DNA of 64,000 nucleotides from Monosiga brevicollis MX1 (Eukaryota; Opisthokonta; Choanoflagellata; Craspedida; Salpingoecidae). The DNA is taken from assembly GCF_000002865.3 (NCBI RefSeq), contig NW_001865045.1, forward strand, positions 206,685-270,684. Direction: 5' to 3'. A program made the translations under genes and the position numbers. Under the pieces are notes generated by a model. It was not told the DNA's origin. It searched no databases and saw nothing but the letters and a program-made list of their open reading frames with translations. Numbering within the stretch: position 1 is the stretch's first letter; every line of letters starts with the position of its first letter. Of this stretch, positions 1 through 12,526 are shown one piece after another.

Positions 1-1114
1 TGCCGGAAATCACGTGCCGAATGCCCCAGGTGAATGCAGGAATCAAAGCGTCGAGGCCGCAAGCAAACTACCAAACTACCAAACAATTTTGAACGTGCTT
101 ACCAGTGGTACCGAGACGCAGGATATCCACAATCTGAATGAGACGACCCAGAGAGCTTAGGGGCGTGGCCACAAACTGTTGAAGGTTGCTGTGCAACTCG
201 CGGGGCACATAGACTACGGAACCGTGGCAAAGCGTAATTTGAGCCAAGTGAGCTTCCAAAAGGGGTCAGGCATGAGGGGCAACGGGGCGGGCCCTTTAAC
301 CGAGCGTGAGATGGCAAGGACCGTACGTGCGGGGTCGATCATCTGGAGGTGGCCCAGGAGACCAGCGACGGCAGTAGCGAAGATGATCAGAATGGGCGCC
401 ATCAAGAGGTGCTGCTTGTTGTAGTGCAGAATCAGAACGACCAGAATCACGAGCTGGATCAAGATAAAAAGGCCCTCGCCCCAAGTGCTGGTGGTGCATG
501 GAAAATTTGAAAGCAGCAGGGGATGAGAGAACGACCTGGAGCTGGCTGTAGGCTGATTCGCAGACAGCAGCGGTTTTCCATCCAGGCCGCCAAGACATGG
601 GTTCCAACCTGAAGGGGAGCTCCTCCTTGTAGTTGCGAGTGACGGAGATGGCGTAGACGGTGAGCTCGAGAAGGTGCGAGACAAGGCTCACGCCCTGTGC
701 AGACTTGGCGCGCAGGATTTTGATAATCTGCGGCACTTTCACTGAGCAGTCACATGTGTGCAGAGGGGTGGAATAAGTCAATGAGCCGCCGCATCCCACT
801 CGACCCCCAAGTCCCGTCTGGATGATGAGCAGCCGCCTCCCACTCGACTTCCAACCCCTGACTAGATCCTTCACAGCATTGCATTCGGGGACTGCGAGCG
901 CCGAGCGCCAAAGAGCAAGGGAATGTGGAGCCCAAAGACAAGACTGACCAATGGTGGCACCAACGACAACTCCATAGCCGAGGGCCTTGCTAAGGGTCAA
1001 ACGAAGGCATTGCTCATGGAAGATGTCCCCCTGGTTCACGAGGATATCCGCACAGTCGTGGGACACAATCAAAGCCACCACCTTGAAGATCAAGCCCAAT
1101 ACAGCCCCCAACAT
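1..1114 (-). CDS. MPDU1: MPDU1-like mannose-P-dolichol utilization protein (3' end beyond window)
   Basis: Multi-pass PQ-loop membrane protein. In animals MPDU1 is needed in the ER for use of dolichol-linked mannose and glucose in N-glycosylation and GPI synthesis. Four exons can be joined: 1114-949, 741-609, 487-327 and 213-103, about 190 residues. The first PQ-loop reads VKVPQIIKILRAKSAQGVSL, the family signature. It is followed by a segment ending LPFS/TWGEGLF and by a second half with LHSNLQQFVATPLSSLGR. The start is the ATG at 1114; the longer upstream reading runs through a GA microsatellite and is not needed. A donor at 102-101 (GTAAGC) leads to one or more terminal exons off the left edge, so the gene is cut by the window and not broken. 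The neighbour THOC7 is head to head, 416 bp away. Family identity is secure; exact exon edges are inference. Confidence 0.85.
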
Positions 1115-1170
1115 CTTGACGAGTGTCGCACCGACGCGACTGCCGTTTCCTCTCGCGCACAAACAAAAAA

Positions 1171-1208
<38 letters not shown>

Positions 1209-1530
1209 ACATGCAACGCATGCAACAAAAACTTTATGAAGCAAAACCAGTGGTAATTGTAGTTTTGTTAATGTCTCTTACTATATTAATCGATTCTATT
1301 ATCAAGTTTTACGTAGACGTTGAAGGGATCCTACCAATATGTCGCTGAAAGTGAAGTAAATGAAGTTTCCATCGGATCTAAAGAACAAGTTATTGCAGTG
1401 ATTATTCGAGTTGTTGTCGGTGTAGTTTTTCGGGTTTTGCGGTTTCAGACTCAACGTCAAAGTTCGATCGTTCCGAGGCGGCGGAGAGCGGCAGCTGGGG
1501 CGCTTTCTGGCGTGCAAGAAACCAAGGAGC
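1115..1530. promoter_or_regulatory. Divergent promoter interval MPDU1/THOC7 with GA tract
   Basis: This 416 bp stretch separates two oppositely transcribed genes, so both promoters must lie here. It holds a (GA)n tract at about 1177-1206 and an AT-rich stretch at about 1230-1320. No TATA box or other element can be named with confidence. Confidence 0.5.
1177..1206. repeat. (GA)n microsatellite
   Basis: Uninterrupted GA dinucleotides just upstream of the MPDU1 start codon. Confidence 0.95.
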
Positions 1531-2941
1531 ATGAGTGGTGAGAGTCTTATCAACCTCAATCGTTTGTGCGCTTCTTTGATGCTGGCTGTGATGTCCCTCG
1601 CGCCCCGTGCTCACGCACTGTACTCGTAGCAAACGCACATGTTGAGCGCCGGCTCGACTACAACGAGAATGACACGCGCCGCATCAATCGCCTCATCCTG
1701 CTCTCCATGAAGCTGCAAGGAGAGGATTTGCCGGCCGAGGACCGGTACGACAATGCCTCTTGTTGGCCAAGTCTCGCACAAGCCCAACTTCCTGGGTTTG
1801 ATTGTTTTCCACGTCCCAACTCACGTTATGCTGCCCTTTTTCGCCTCGGGTGGCTCTTGATCTGCAACCCGTCATCTCAGAGCCACCACAGTTGCGGAAA
1901 TGACCGAAGTGCTAGAGGTGCTGCACCACAACTTGAGCAAAGCTGATGCCATGGCGGGCATGTATGATGAGGAAGCCGAGTCCTTTCAGCAGTTGCGGCA
2001 ATCTCTCGGTTTGTTGGCCTATGCCCCATGCCTGACTTCCTATCCGTATCGTGGGCGCTGTGGCCATGACCCCAATGCATTACAATACTGCTGAACAGAG
2101 GCGCGCATTAAGCAAGTGGCTGCCGACACTGAACAAGCACGCGTGGATCTAGCCGGAGCACAACAACTCTTGCGCTACAAACAGGGTCTGTCAGAACATG
2201 CCTTGCCACAAAAACGTTCCAGCGCCCCTGCTCACCGAGTTGCGGCGGCCTTTGCAGAGTATGATCTGCGCGCGCGCGCCGTGGATGAGCTGCCCTCCCG
2301 CGCCAGCACCGAAGAGTATGTCACCATTCTGCTGCCACCAGATCAGATGATTTGACCTATATTTCGCCTCAAACTTATGATGGCTCTCCTCAGACAAATA
2401 CAGCGCGTCGAGGCCGAACTGGTCAACCTGTCAACAATCAAGAGCAAGTATGAAACCAAAGTGAGTCAGATCATCATTCTTCCCTGCCTTGCCCTTCCCA
2501 TCGTCTCGCTCCCCACCTTCTCTCGATGAATGGCAACTGCTGTTCGTGGACATTGATTTCTGCCACGCTTGTCGCTGACGCTCTTTTTCCGTAGCTGGCT
2601 GAACGCCAGCGGCAGTTTGCCCTCCTTCTGCGCACCGTTCAAGACCTCAAGACTGGTCTTCAAGGTACGCCCTTGTACACCCCACCCATGTGGAGCCCAA
2701 CGCACTACGCGATGCAGTCGACTCATTCTGGCTGTTTGCAGACGATGATCCCGTGGAACCTAGCCCTCCGAGTGGTCCCACCGTGTTTGGTACGTTGGTG
2801 CCCGCCCCAACTAGCGCGCTCATCAAAAACCCCTTGATGCATCTCATGGACATTGACTGGTCCTCATATGCCATCTCGCCTCAATGCTGCGCAGAGGAGA
2901 CAACCAACGATGACGTGGGCACCAACGTCGACATGGGCTGA
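1531..2941 (+). CDS. THOC7: THO complex subunit 7
   Basis: Subunit of the nuclear THO/TREX complex that couples transcription to mRNA export. Eight exons: 1531-1537, 1630-1744, 1881-2008, 2099-2315, 2394-2460, 2595-2664, 2742-2789 and 2895-2941. They sum to 699 nt (232 residues; human about 204). The first coding exon is only 7 nt (ATGAGTG), joined to a segment reading ERRLDYNENDTRRINRL, which matches the conserved THOC7 N-terminus. The middle is helical coiled coil. IQRVEAELVNLSTIKSKYET and RQRQFALLLRTVQDLKTGLQ align with the family's C-terminal coiled coil, and the tail is short and acidic, ending in DMG. The phase agrees across all seven introns (77-136 bp). The microexon start is the least certain part. 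Confidence 0.85.
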
Positions 2942-3133
2942 GCCCGTTGTTGGTCGTGTTGTAGCAAGGCGGATGAACCGAAACCCCCTCCCACCCTCAA
3001 AAATATTCAAGCTGCTGGCATCTTATGTTAGGCGCCGCTAGCACAATCCAATTGTCACGAGGACCCGTTTGACTGAAGATGACACGTTTCAATTGCTGTG
3101 AGGCCATGCTATGGACTGATTGTGTAAGGCACA

Positions 3134-3134
<1 letters not shown>

Positions 3135-3166
<32 letters not shown>
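3135..3166. repeat. (CA)n microsatellite
   Basis: CA dinucleotide run between the converging 3' ends of THOC7 and the P450 gene, 21 bp past the P450 stop codon. Confidence 0.95.
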
Positions 3167-3168
<2 letters not shown>

Positions 3169-3186
3169 GATACACATGCCAGAGCC

Positions 3187-5917
3187 TCAAGCACGCTTCG
3201 TAGGGGTGACAAGTAGACCATTCTTGAGGGGCATGGTGAGAGTGACAGTGTAAGTAAACTCCTGGTTGGGCTTGACCTCAAAGTCAAAGCGTTGCACAAG
3301 CATGGCAACCAACAGCTTGGCTTCAATGTAAGCCATGTGCATGCCCAGGCATAGACGTGGACCAGCGTTGAAGGCCGTGTACTGAAAGTGCGATGGTTCC
3401 GTCGTCTGGTTCAGCCAGCGCTCAGGATTGAAGCGTGTCGCATCTTCCCACAAACTGCACGATGGAAGCCATGAACCAAGCAGTAAGTCTGGCGCATGTT
3501 GGAGCAGAAGCATCGACAGTGCGACTCTGACAAACGTACCTTTCCATGCGACCCATAACCCAGGGCAAATAAATGACAATGGTGCCTGCCTTGATCACCG
3601 TCCCGTCCGGCAAAACATCATCCTTAACTGCAACCTTCCCATCCTGAAACACAATACATCATCATTGAGGGAGAGTGAGAGGGAGAGGAAGGGACAGCAA
3701 GACAAAGCAAGGTGGACGGGGATGGCACTACGCCAGCCTTGCTGTCGTAGGTCAGCTTACCTTGGGCACTGATGGATGCAGCCGCAACGTCTCCTTTACC
3801 ACAGCATGGAGGTATGGCATGCCTGGGAGTCGTTTAGGTGTGCAGCATGAATAAAAGAAAACACCTGACGCGCATCGGTGCTGTTTCGCAGTGGAACAGG
3901 CTGGGCATACCCGAATGCACTAGGTCATGCGTCGGCTCGGCCCCGTCAAGCACGGTATCAACCTCCTTCTTCAATCTAGTTGTGATGGGGTCCAAATGAG
4001 CACGTCAGACACGTGTTGTTCCTGCCAGCCGAGTGCACTACCTACTTGGCAAAAACCTCGGGGTGCTGGTGAAGTTCGTAAAACACCCAAGACAGACAGT
4101 TGGCGGTAGTGTCGCGGCCAGCAATGACAAAGCTCATGACAACGTCGCGAAGCCGCTCGTCATCCAAGGGCTTGCCCTGCTCATCCTTGACGGCCATGAA
4201 TCGAGAGAGCAAATCCTCGCGATCCGACAAGTCGCCGATTTTCCGACGATCTTGGATGATGCCCTGGGTGTCCATACCAACGGTTCATCAGAAAGAGTAA
4301 CATTCGAGTGGCAAAATACGATAATGCATCGTGCGGCGCGGCGGTGTGAGATGAAGCTCATACGTGCGCAATGCCGTCCAGTTTTTTGACGCAACGCCTC
4401 AGTTCAATCTCATCCGGGTGGATGAAGTTAAACCAACGCCGAATCTCCCTGTCGACAAAAAAATCATAATAAATACGAGGAACCACGTTACCACGTTAGA
4501 TGATAGATGGTTTTTTTTTCTCTGCTCCATCAAGAACATGAAGCAATCGCACTTTTACCCGTGGTGTTGAGAGGAGACAGGTACCTACCAGGCGGGATCC
4601 AAAACACGTTCCATGATGATGCGCTGGGCAGTATCAAAGTTGACGGCAAATTCGACGCGATCGTTCTCGAAGCAACCAAGATTGACACCAAACGCGATTT
4701 TGCCAATGCTTTCAAGAGTGTAACGATAAAACAGTTCCTAAGGACATGGACAAAACACCATCATGCCGGGCGGGTGTGCCATCGCCAGGCGCTTGACATT
4801 GCACATGGCCATTCCCTCAAAAATCCCAGACTCGGACTCAAGTGGTACCTGAAGATCAACTACGGTACCAGTGCGGCTGGCTTCGTCCAGCTTTTGGCAC
4901 ACTAGACGACCATGATCGGAAAATACTCTAAGAATGCGCTCCCAGGGCACGTTCAGCCGCGTGAGGTAGGTGGTGTTCGGCCGGCAAACCAGAACATGGG
5001 GATCAGGGGCCTCGAAACTGGCATGGGTTTGCATGCAAGGGCAGCGTGTGAAGGATGCATTCGGACGCACTCGGTCATGAACCCACTGAGCTCGCGGCGC
5101 TTGAAGAGGTGCGCCGCGGTTTTGCGCTGGTAAGACCATTCGGGGCCGTCCGCGTTGAAAATGCCCCGGCCCAATAGCTCGGTGAATCTGTCCCGAAAGA
5201 GTCGACCCTGTGGACACATGATCCGTTTGTCGAGGGTGGTTTGAGACGGGCCTTGGCCTCGAAGGACAGGCTTGAGATTGAACAATTGGACAGAATGAGC
5301 CGACCTTGATGTAATTATCAAAGTTGTCCTGAAGGACGTGCTTCACCACCACGGGGTCCAGCACGCAAACGTAAGGCGCTTGACCAATGATCTGTGCGCG
5401 CACCGTCCAGGCGGAACCATGAGCAGTCATCAGCACCCAGCTAACCAAGGACATGGGGAAGACCTGATGTATTGGGACGGCCCTTGTGATTTCCCATTCA
5501 ACGTGGTGCCTTTGTATTTACAGTATTTACATACCTTGAGCTGCCATGTTTTAAAGTTTGCCGCCTTGGAATTGGCCCAGAACTGCAAGGGCGAGGGAGA
5601 GCATTGCAAGGCAGCGAATGAGCACCAGTGCGCTGATGATCGCACGTTGGGGGCACCTGGTGCGGGCAAGACCATACCCATTCCAGAATCTTGGATAAAT
5701 GCTTCTGAACGAGCAAAGAGTGTCCCAGCAAGGGCACGCAACCAGCAGCCATGCTGCGAATCATGGACGAGGTGAGGATCTGGTGGGGATCAAGAGCACC
5801 ACACATAATCTCCGAGGGAGCATTCGGGACTGACTGAGCATTTGGCGACTCCAGACGCTTCTGCCAGATGTGCAACAGGCCCGCGATGGCCGCGATCAGC
5901 AAGAGGGGAATCAGCAT
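3187..5917 (-). CDS. Cytochrome P450, CYP86/CYP704-like
   Basis: Membrane-anchored haem monooxygenase. CYP86/CYP704 relatives hydroxylate fatty acids; the substrate here is not known. Thirteen exons: 5917-5805, 5753-5678, 5582-5535, 5463-5305, 5207-5071, 4927-4849, 4737-4589, 4448-4364, 4263-4046, 3975-3911, 3822-3761, 3643-3540 and 3454-3187. They sum to 520 residues, the usual P450 length. Visible motifs in order: an N-terminal hydrophobic anchor (MLIPLLLIAAIAGLLHIW), the I-helix oxygen-activation motif FVIAGRDTTA, the K-helix KETLRL (ExxR), the PERF-region FNPERW, and the haem-binding loop FNAGPRLCLG with its cysteine ligand. The start at 5917 puts the anchor first; an in-frame ATG at 5992 would add 25 residues. 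The first intron (5804-5754, 51 bp) is the weakest. All key residues are present, so the enzyme is probably active. Confidence 0.88.
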
Positions 5918-6883
5918 GATCCTGATGGGCGTGTGAGCTTCAAAACCACTAGGATGGACCAGCCCAGCATGCACCACCATTAGCCACACCATTGCATCAA
6001 AGGATCCAATACCCGATCCTCAAGGACAGCCAGTGCTCGCGCCCACACCATCCTAGCCAGGATGCATTTCTTCTCGGTCGACCCAGGCCAGTGACGTCCC
6101 CTGTACGCCCTCTCACCTCTCCCGAAAGAAAAGTCCGATGGGTGTATCCCTCAATTCTCTCTCTCACTCTCTCTCTCTCTCTCTCCAGAAAACAAATTGA
6201 TGACATTATAAACCAGCTGACATGCTGACAATTGGCCTCGTATCTGCAGAGAATGCTATGATTTACAAAGGATTAACCACTACAAAACAGTTCAGAGTTC
6301 TTCAAAAGTCGGTACTGGAATCATCATCTCCGCTCTTGTCCGCATTACCAAGTGTACCTGGTTCAGGCTTCGCATGTTTGTCGGCTTTGCAAACTTTGCC
6401 CCTTGTTAGGTGTTAGGTGTGTGTGTGTTCCTGTGACCGTGCCCTCATACCAGCCAGCCCGTCGCCGTCGCCGTCGCCGTGGGACCTCATTGGAGGGCAG
6501 TGAGAAGGGCGCATTACGCCCGAGGGATTGGAGCTGGAGCAGTGTTGCACGCAGAGCTGGCGGAGTGTGTGAGAAGACCTAGAGGTCTCGCCGATAGCTG
6601 CCCTCCGCCTGACACAAACCCCTGCCCTCGTTGAACTGCTCGTCGAGCTCGCAAGATTGATCGATTGTCCACTACGGAACGGTTGCCAGCTCTAAGACAC
6701 GCATCACCGCACGCCACTGACCCGCTCCGAGTGTGATTCAAGGACAAATTCGACAAAACACGACGCACACTCTCTGCTCAAAGCACACCCAACTGACCCT
6801 GGCGGTTCTTCATGCATGCACATCAAAACTCGGATCGAAAGTGCAACCCTTGACTTATTCAGGTATAACCCACTACCAAGGCC
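5918..6883. promoter_or_regulatory. Divergent promoter interval P450/methyltransferase
   Basis: A 966 bp head-to-head interval with no recognisable gene. It contains a CT tract at about 6152-6186, a short run of the 6-mer CGTCGC at about 6460-6480, and no supported ORF. It must hold the promoters and 5' UTRs of both flanking genes. Confidence 0.5.
6152..6186. repeat. (CT)n microsatellite
   Basis: Slightly interrupted CT tract in the divergent promoter interval. Confidence 0.9.
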
Positions 6884-9800
6884 ATGGCAGACTCTGCCAG
6901 TGACGCTGGCGATGCAACACAGCCTACAGCCTACCAGGCTGAGCACCGGACAGCCACTCGCGATGCCAATGACCTTCCATATCTTCAAAAGCTGGTGGGC
7001 CGTTTCCTGCAACGCTACTTTGGGGCCTACGGCCTCTACACAGCCCGTATCATGCAGGTCTTGCGCGACGACTGCGCCGCCCTGATCACCTACGAGGACG
7101 GTGATACGGATCGCCTCTACCTGGATCAGCTGCAGCGGCACCTCATGCCTCGAGGCTGGATCCCTCCTGCTGTGCAAAACGCCGCTGAACTGACCAGCAA
7201 GTTCAACTGCACGTGGCCTCCCCCCTCACTGAGTAGCAAGATGGTCATTGACGAGCCTCGTCGGCGTCGAAAGTCCCAACAAGCTGTCGAGCGCGAACTC
7301 TATGCCGCGACCTTGCGCTTTGAAAAGGAAATGCGTGCTCGCGAGAAGCAAGAGGCTCGTCTCATGCGAGAACAGAAACGTGCCGAAGCTGCTCAGCGAG
7401 CTGCGGCTGCAGAAGCACTCACTCACATGGGCATGACAGACAAGCAAGCCGCCCCTCAACCTGCAACCCAACAACAAGAAGCCACTGACATCAAACTAAA
7501 TCGGTCAACCGTCACCACCTCCAAAGCCTCGAAACCCACAAGGACGTCCAAGACGTCCAAACCAACTCAACCAACAAGCTCCGACATCGCCTCCGTTGCC
7601 AAGCGTCCAAAGCGAAATTCAGGTGGCGCTCGTGCATCAGCCCACACCCCTGTGGTGGAGAACGATCCTGGTTGGTCCCAAACACTGGATTGCCTGGGCA
7701 CACCACAGCATAGCACGGCAGTCAACCCCCATCAGCGGTTACCTTCCACTCACGCATCGCGTAGCTAGCTACACGGCCAACGGTCGAACCTCTTAGCCAT
7801 CCTCTTACCCACTTTGCACTTGTCATGTTTTTTGCAGATGCCATTCGAACCGTGCAAGTCGGTTCCGGCCGCGTCCTGGTTTCAGGCTTGTCTTTCCCGG
7901 TACGCTTTTGACCTGTCTGCACATCACAGGCCAGGTCGTCATTCACTCACATGCGGTCGCCACCCCGCTTGTTTCCGCTGTTGGCCTCTCGCTTTGAAAC
8001 CCTATTGCTCTTTGGACCCAACCCGGTTCTGCGTCTGCAAAGATCCGCATCAACGGCATTCATCGGCGAATCATGATTGAACATGATGCAGACACGCCTC
8101 ACGGCAAGCGATCCACGACTGGAATGAGAAAGCGAATCATTGCCTATTTTGCTGCCAACCAACCCTATCGGTACCGCATTCCCTTGTCAGATCTGACCAC
8201 GTATCACCACAAGGCCGTGTGCAAGCGCACCATCATTGAAGATTACGTACCCAATTCTCAGAATCACGACAGCGTTCATGCTGACAATGCCAGTGATGCG
8301 GGTCTCGTCATTACCGAGAGTAGCGACCATGAAGATTCCATGTCCGCCAGTAGAGATGCCAGAGCATCGCAAGGTCTTGAATCGAGAAAACGACGCAGCG
8401 ATGGGGGTACAAGCAATGGGCGTCAGTGGACGCGCTGCCCAACCTGCACCCGCAAGCACTGGAACGACCAAGACTGCGGTGACGTCATATTGCCCCCCTG
8501 TGGGGATGATCCTGAAACCCACCTTGAACAAGACAGGCCCAGATCCCGCTTTCTGACTGGGCAAAAGCGCTGGGGTGGCGCCACCACCACCAAGTTGTAT
8601 GAAACATTGCAGGCTCGCTGCAACAGCCAGCCTTCGGAAGGCTCCGAGTCAACACCGGCCACGCCAGGCGTTGCTACGCCTCTCGAAGCAGACACCCCAC
8701 CTCAACGCTCAGACTCACCCTCTTCAGATGCCAAGACTGAAGATCCGAATGAAGCTCTCAACCCGGACACGGCCAAACCCGAAAGCGGACCCCTCAACGA
8801 AGCGCGGATCATCAAGACCATGTACAAAATTGTCAACTCCAAGGCACGCAAAGTTTGACGAGAGATACTTGCCATCTCTGCAAATTCTCCTCTCTCCTTT
8901 GCCTTGCTGACTTTGCTGACCGCCAGCTGTTCTGTGTCGATTCTGTTTGCTTACTCCTGTAGCTGGACGTCACATGCGGAGCCGATGGGCGTTATGGCAT
9001 CACCGGCAACGTGACTCGAGTCAGTTTTCCTGATTGCACAATGTCGCAGTTCCCTGCCTCGCCAGCTTCGCTGCTCACAGAATCTGTGAACTTTTGCTAC
9101 GGGGCTGCCGATGACAGGGAAGCATGCATCACATGCTCGCATATCTGCGCCAGGAAGTCAGTTGGGTGCTTGCAGGACTTGAATTACCTTTGATGGCCAG
9201 TTGTCGCTTCCCGTGTGGCCCCTGATCGATAGCCTATCCCGTATGCAAACGTAGTGTGAACTGGATGAGAATGCAACCATGATTGATCTGGGCCACGGCA
9301 TGGGACGGCCCAATCTGCATGCTGCTGGCCTTGTGCCGCCCATCCGTGCCAGGTAGCCTGGGCAGCACGCCCGTCTGCCTTGACCGTCGAGGTGCTCTGA
9401 TTCGAATCTCTACTGGTCATCACTCACGCGGCTCAACTTTGGGAAATCATAGCGTCGGTACGGAGTTTAACCCACAGCTCTACAAACAATCCATGCTGGC
9501 TCTCTCCGAAGTTGTGGCCCAGTTTGAGCACCTGCAGGTATGATTTGTTGCAGCTAAGCTAGTTGTTGAGGTAGTTTGTCAATCCAAGCTGCATTTGCTC
9601 TCTCTCCCTCTCTCTCCCTCTGCGCGCCTCACACTCACTTCATACGTGACAACGACGCCGACCCAGAGCAAACCATGTCTCTTCTTTATGGACCACAACA
9701 TCAAGGACATTCGCTCCTTCAACGGTTTCTCTCATGTCTATGCCTTTAACATTGGTGTGTCTGTTGGCGCTGGCAAGCAAGCAGCAGACCACAATCCACA

Positions 9801-10972
9801 CTCTTTGTTTTTCTGTACCATTGACCAAAGCCCTTTGACCCTTTTTCTGACTCGCGCCTAGGCATGCCCGATGACGTGATTTCGCATATACTGGCGATTG
9901 TCAAACGTTCCCGCGACGTCAAGTGAGCACACTTGCCTTGCATCAAGGCCACAGCCATGTGCAAAAAGCCCACTCATGTGCATCCGGTTTTGTGTCCGGG
10001 TTTTTTTTAAATCCTTGTCGCGCGGCAGATACCTCATCATCTATCCCCATCGCAAGTGCAATCAGCGCAGTCTGGCCAAGATCGGCAAGGTCAGAAAAGT
10101 TGCAAGGCTCTCCCCCCTCTCTCTTCTTGTCCTCTTCCCTTTTTCTCCGGTCGCCAGAGTACTGCTCTGATCCGGTGGTTGCTTTGTCAGGTGATCCATC
10201 GAATGTCCATGCAAATGCCGGGCCAGCGGCGCTACGAGGCCAACATTGTCAAGGTTCAACACGATGACTCGGCCCGTGACGAACTGGACAGCGATGTCAA
10301 GCACGCCTTTGACATCTTGTCTTCAACCGACATGTACTCTGCCTACGTGCAGCAACTGGGTATCGTCACGGTATGGTCACTTGCCTTGCTCTGTACAGAT
10401 GGGCGACAATTCAATGCTGTCCACTCGCATTCGTTCGTACATGCACTCACGAGCCCCCTTGGTGGCACTGGAGCAGGTCCTGGATGACGAGCAGCAGCAA
10501 GTCAGGCTGTCTCGCTCATCGCGACACCAAGCCATCTGCCGTTACTTTTTGGAACAGAGCCCTTGTCTACCCGATATCAGCCTCGGCTTGCTGCGACGTG
10601 TTTGCTTGGCCCTTGGCGTGAGCACAACGGGTCATAAGGTCGACCTCTTGGCCAACATTCAGGTGAGTTACAAAACGATGATGCAAAAGGCTGACGGCCG
10701 AGTAGAAACTTTATTCACCTTTGATCCGTCCGATATGGCAGGCCTATTGTCCTCATACCTTTAGCATCTCCATCTTTGCCATTGGCGAAGACTATTCGAA
10801 TAGCACGATTGAATTCTTGGTGCAGAAGGTACGATACCTCTGATGGCCCGTGCAATCGCAGTTGTGCCAGATAGGGCCTCAGCCGTAGCTCACTCAATCT
10901 CGCCCCTTGCACTGAATGTCTCAGCTTCTAAAGCAACCGCCTAGCCGTCGCCAACCAGAATTGAGCATGTAG
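6884..10972 (+). CDS. Tudor-like / DOT1-like SAM methyltransferase / SAP-motif protein
   Basis: Probable chromatin methyltransferase of about 890 residues. Exons: 6884-7670, 7838-7899, 7935-7970, 8043-8852, 8963-9010, 9118-9156, 9255-9352, 9453-9537, 9667-9754, 9862-9922, 10029-10089, 10191-10370, 10477-10662, 10742-10828 and 10925-10972. Residues about 35-90 resemble a small Tudor domain (GRFLQRYFGAYGLYTARI, then YEDGDTDRLYL). A charged helix and a low-complexity linker follow. From about residue 565 the fold looks like DOT1: GRYGITGN, then the SAM motif I IDLGHGMG, an acidic strand end (VGTEFNPQLYKQS), and a loop with AFNIGMPDDV. A SAP-like motif (CLALGVSTTGHKVDLLANIQ) lies near residue 840. 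The edges of exons 2-3 are provisional because one intron would be only 35 bp. Exon 13 could instead begin at 10399, but that needs a 28 bp intron. The histone target is inference; another DNA- or protein-methylating enzyme is possible. Confidence 0.6.
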
Positions 10973-12526
10973 AACAAGTGGCCTGGACAAAAGGGTGCTT
11001 GCATCAATTCTTTTTACGGACTCGGCAGTTTTGCTGTTCCGTGTTTGCCTTTGTTTGTTCTTACTGAAGCCAAATGAATTAATTGACTCGACCAGCCCAT
11101 TTCTTTGCTTGAAATTGGATCATCCAAACGAGAGCGACATCTGTACAACATTCCCTTCTGCCCCGTTGCACCACCAATAGCCCGCTGCACCACCCAACGT
11201 ACACCACCCACCAAAAATTGTCTGCCCGCCTTTTTCTGACATGTGTTTTGTTTGTGTTTTGTTTTTTTCATGTGAGCACTCACACACACGAATTGATGAT
11301 TATGGTTTTGATGCAAAACCAGACGCTGGCGCTGGTTGCGACTCCTCTTGCCAGCCCTGGGCAGCGCAGGCCAGCGATGGCATCGAAACACGTGTTCTGG
11401 TTTGTCAATGCTCTTGGTGCATACATGGCTGATTGTGCTGATTGTGAACGCTCTACCCTCACTCCGATCTCTCTACTAGGTCGAGATCATGCACAGCACG
11501 TCGGACCCTGGAGGTCAGTGGCTCAAGTTTGTAGTAATAGGCGCCAGCACTGCAGGAGCAAGGTCAGCTTTTGTTGTGCATATACACAAACCCACGAGTG
11601 CCGCTTGTCCTCCCATCATGAGAATGACACGGCTCCGTGGCTATAGGCCTATACGCCATGGTGGGCGTATTGGGACTATGCTTTCCTGAATCGTTCGTAC
11701 TTGGAGAGTTGTGTGGCACTGCAGTGCAATGTAATGAGCGTTGTGTAGCGGCAATAGTGGGAAATTCGTGTGCACATAGTAACCCTGCAGCCTCGTCATG
11801 GCGATGGCGTGACAAGTAACGCAAGCAGAGGTGTTTGGGATGGTGCCTTCAAGATTTGAGCGACGCAATGGTGTGTCAGCTGTAACGGTTTCTTCAGTTC
11901 GTCAATCACGGTTGGCGATTTCCAACCAAGGTTGATTTCAGCATAAAAAGCAAGCAAGCGGCTCTCGTCTTATCGGCCCACTACCACGGAAACCGAAGTG
12001 CTTTTGTTTGTTTGATGTCCTCACTTCAAATGGGTCAGAAAAAAAAATGTTGAAAAATAGGAGGAAAATTAGCCAAAAAAAAAAAAAGTTCGTGCAAGCG
12101 TGGGAATTCAATTCCTTGCGAGCACAACCATGCGGGTGTATGAGTTCTTCCAAATGGGATGAGGCACAGGCTCTGACAGCCGTTTTCGTGTTTCTTTGTC
12201 TTTCTAATTGTGCATTGACATTGACAAACATGACCTCGCTCAAACAGGTGTGCAAGGCCAGGTGTCTAAACTTGTCCACTGATTCACCAAGCGTAGTAAA
12301 TTCAATCAAGAGACCTTGGCACGTCAAGTCCAAGCACAGTCACACACACACACACACACTCATATTCCCTCGTGCTCGTAGACCTAGGCATCAACGACCA
12401 CCAACCGCACCATCTCGCAGGTCTCGCTGCAAAGTCAATCCATATATAGCCTCCTCCACTTTAACAACATGCTGCTCGCCAAGCCACCACTGCTTGGCTG
12501 ACGAGAGGCAGCACGCAGTGATCACC
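10973..12526. other. Intergenic, no gene recognised
   Basis: A 1.55 kb stretch between converging 3' ends. It holds a short (CA)n run near 12337-12360 and A-rich runs near 12039-12087. Open frames here show no family resemblance and no coherent splice pattern. Nothing can be supported beyond 3' UTRs. Confidence 0.5.

Noticed and set aside
7995-7997. In-frame TGA in the methyltransferase gene, possible selenocysteine or sequencing error
   Set aside because: A 72 bp intron (7971-8042, GTTTCC..AAAG) removes it and keeps the frame, so no recoding is needed.
11218-11646. Open frame of about 140 residues in the 10.97-12.5 kb interval
   Set aside because: Cys/His-rich, low-complexity translation with no conserved pattern and no splice context.
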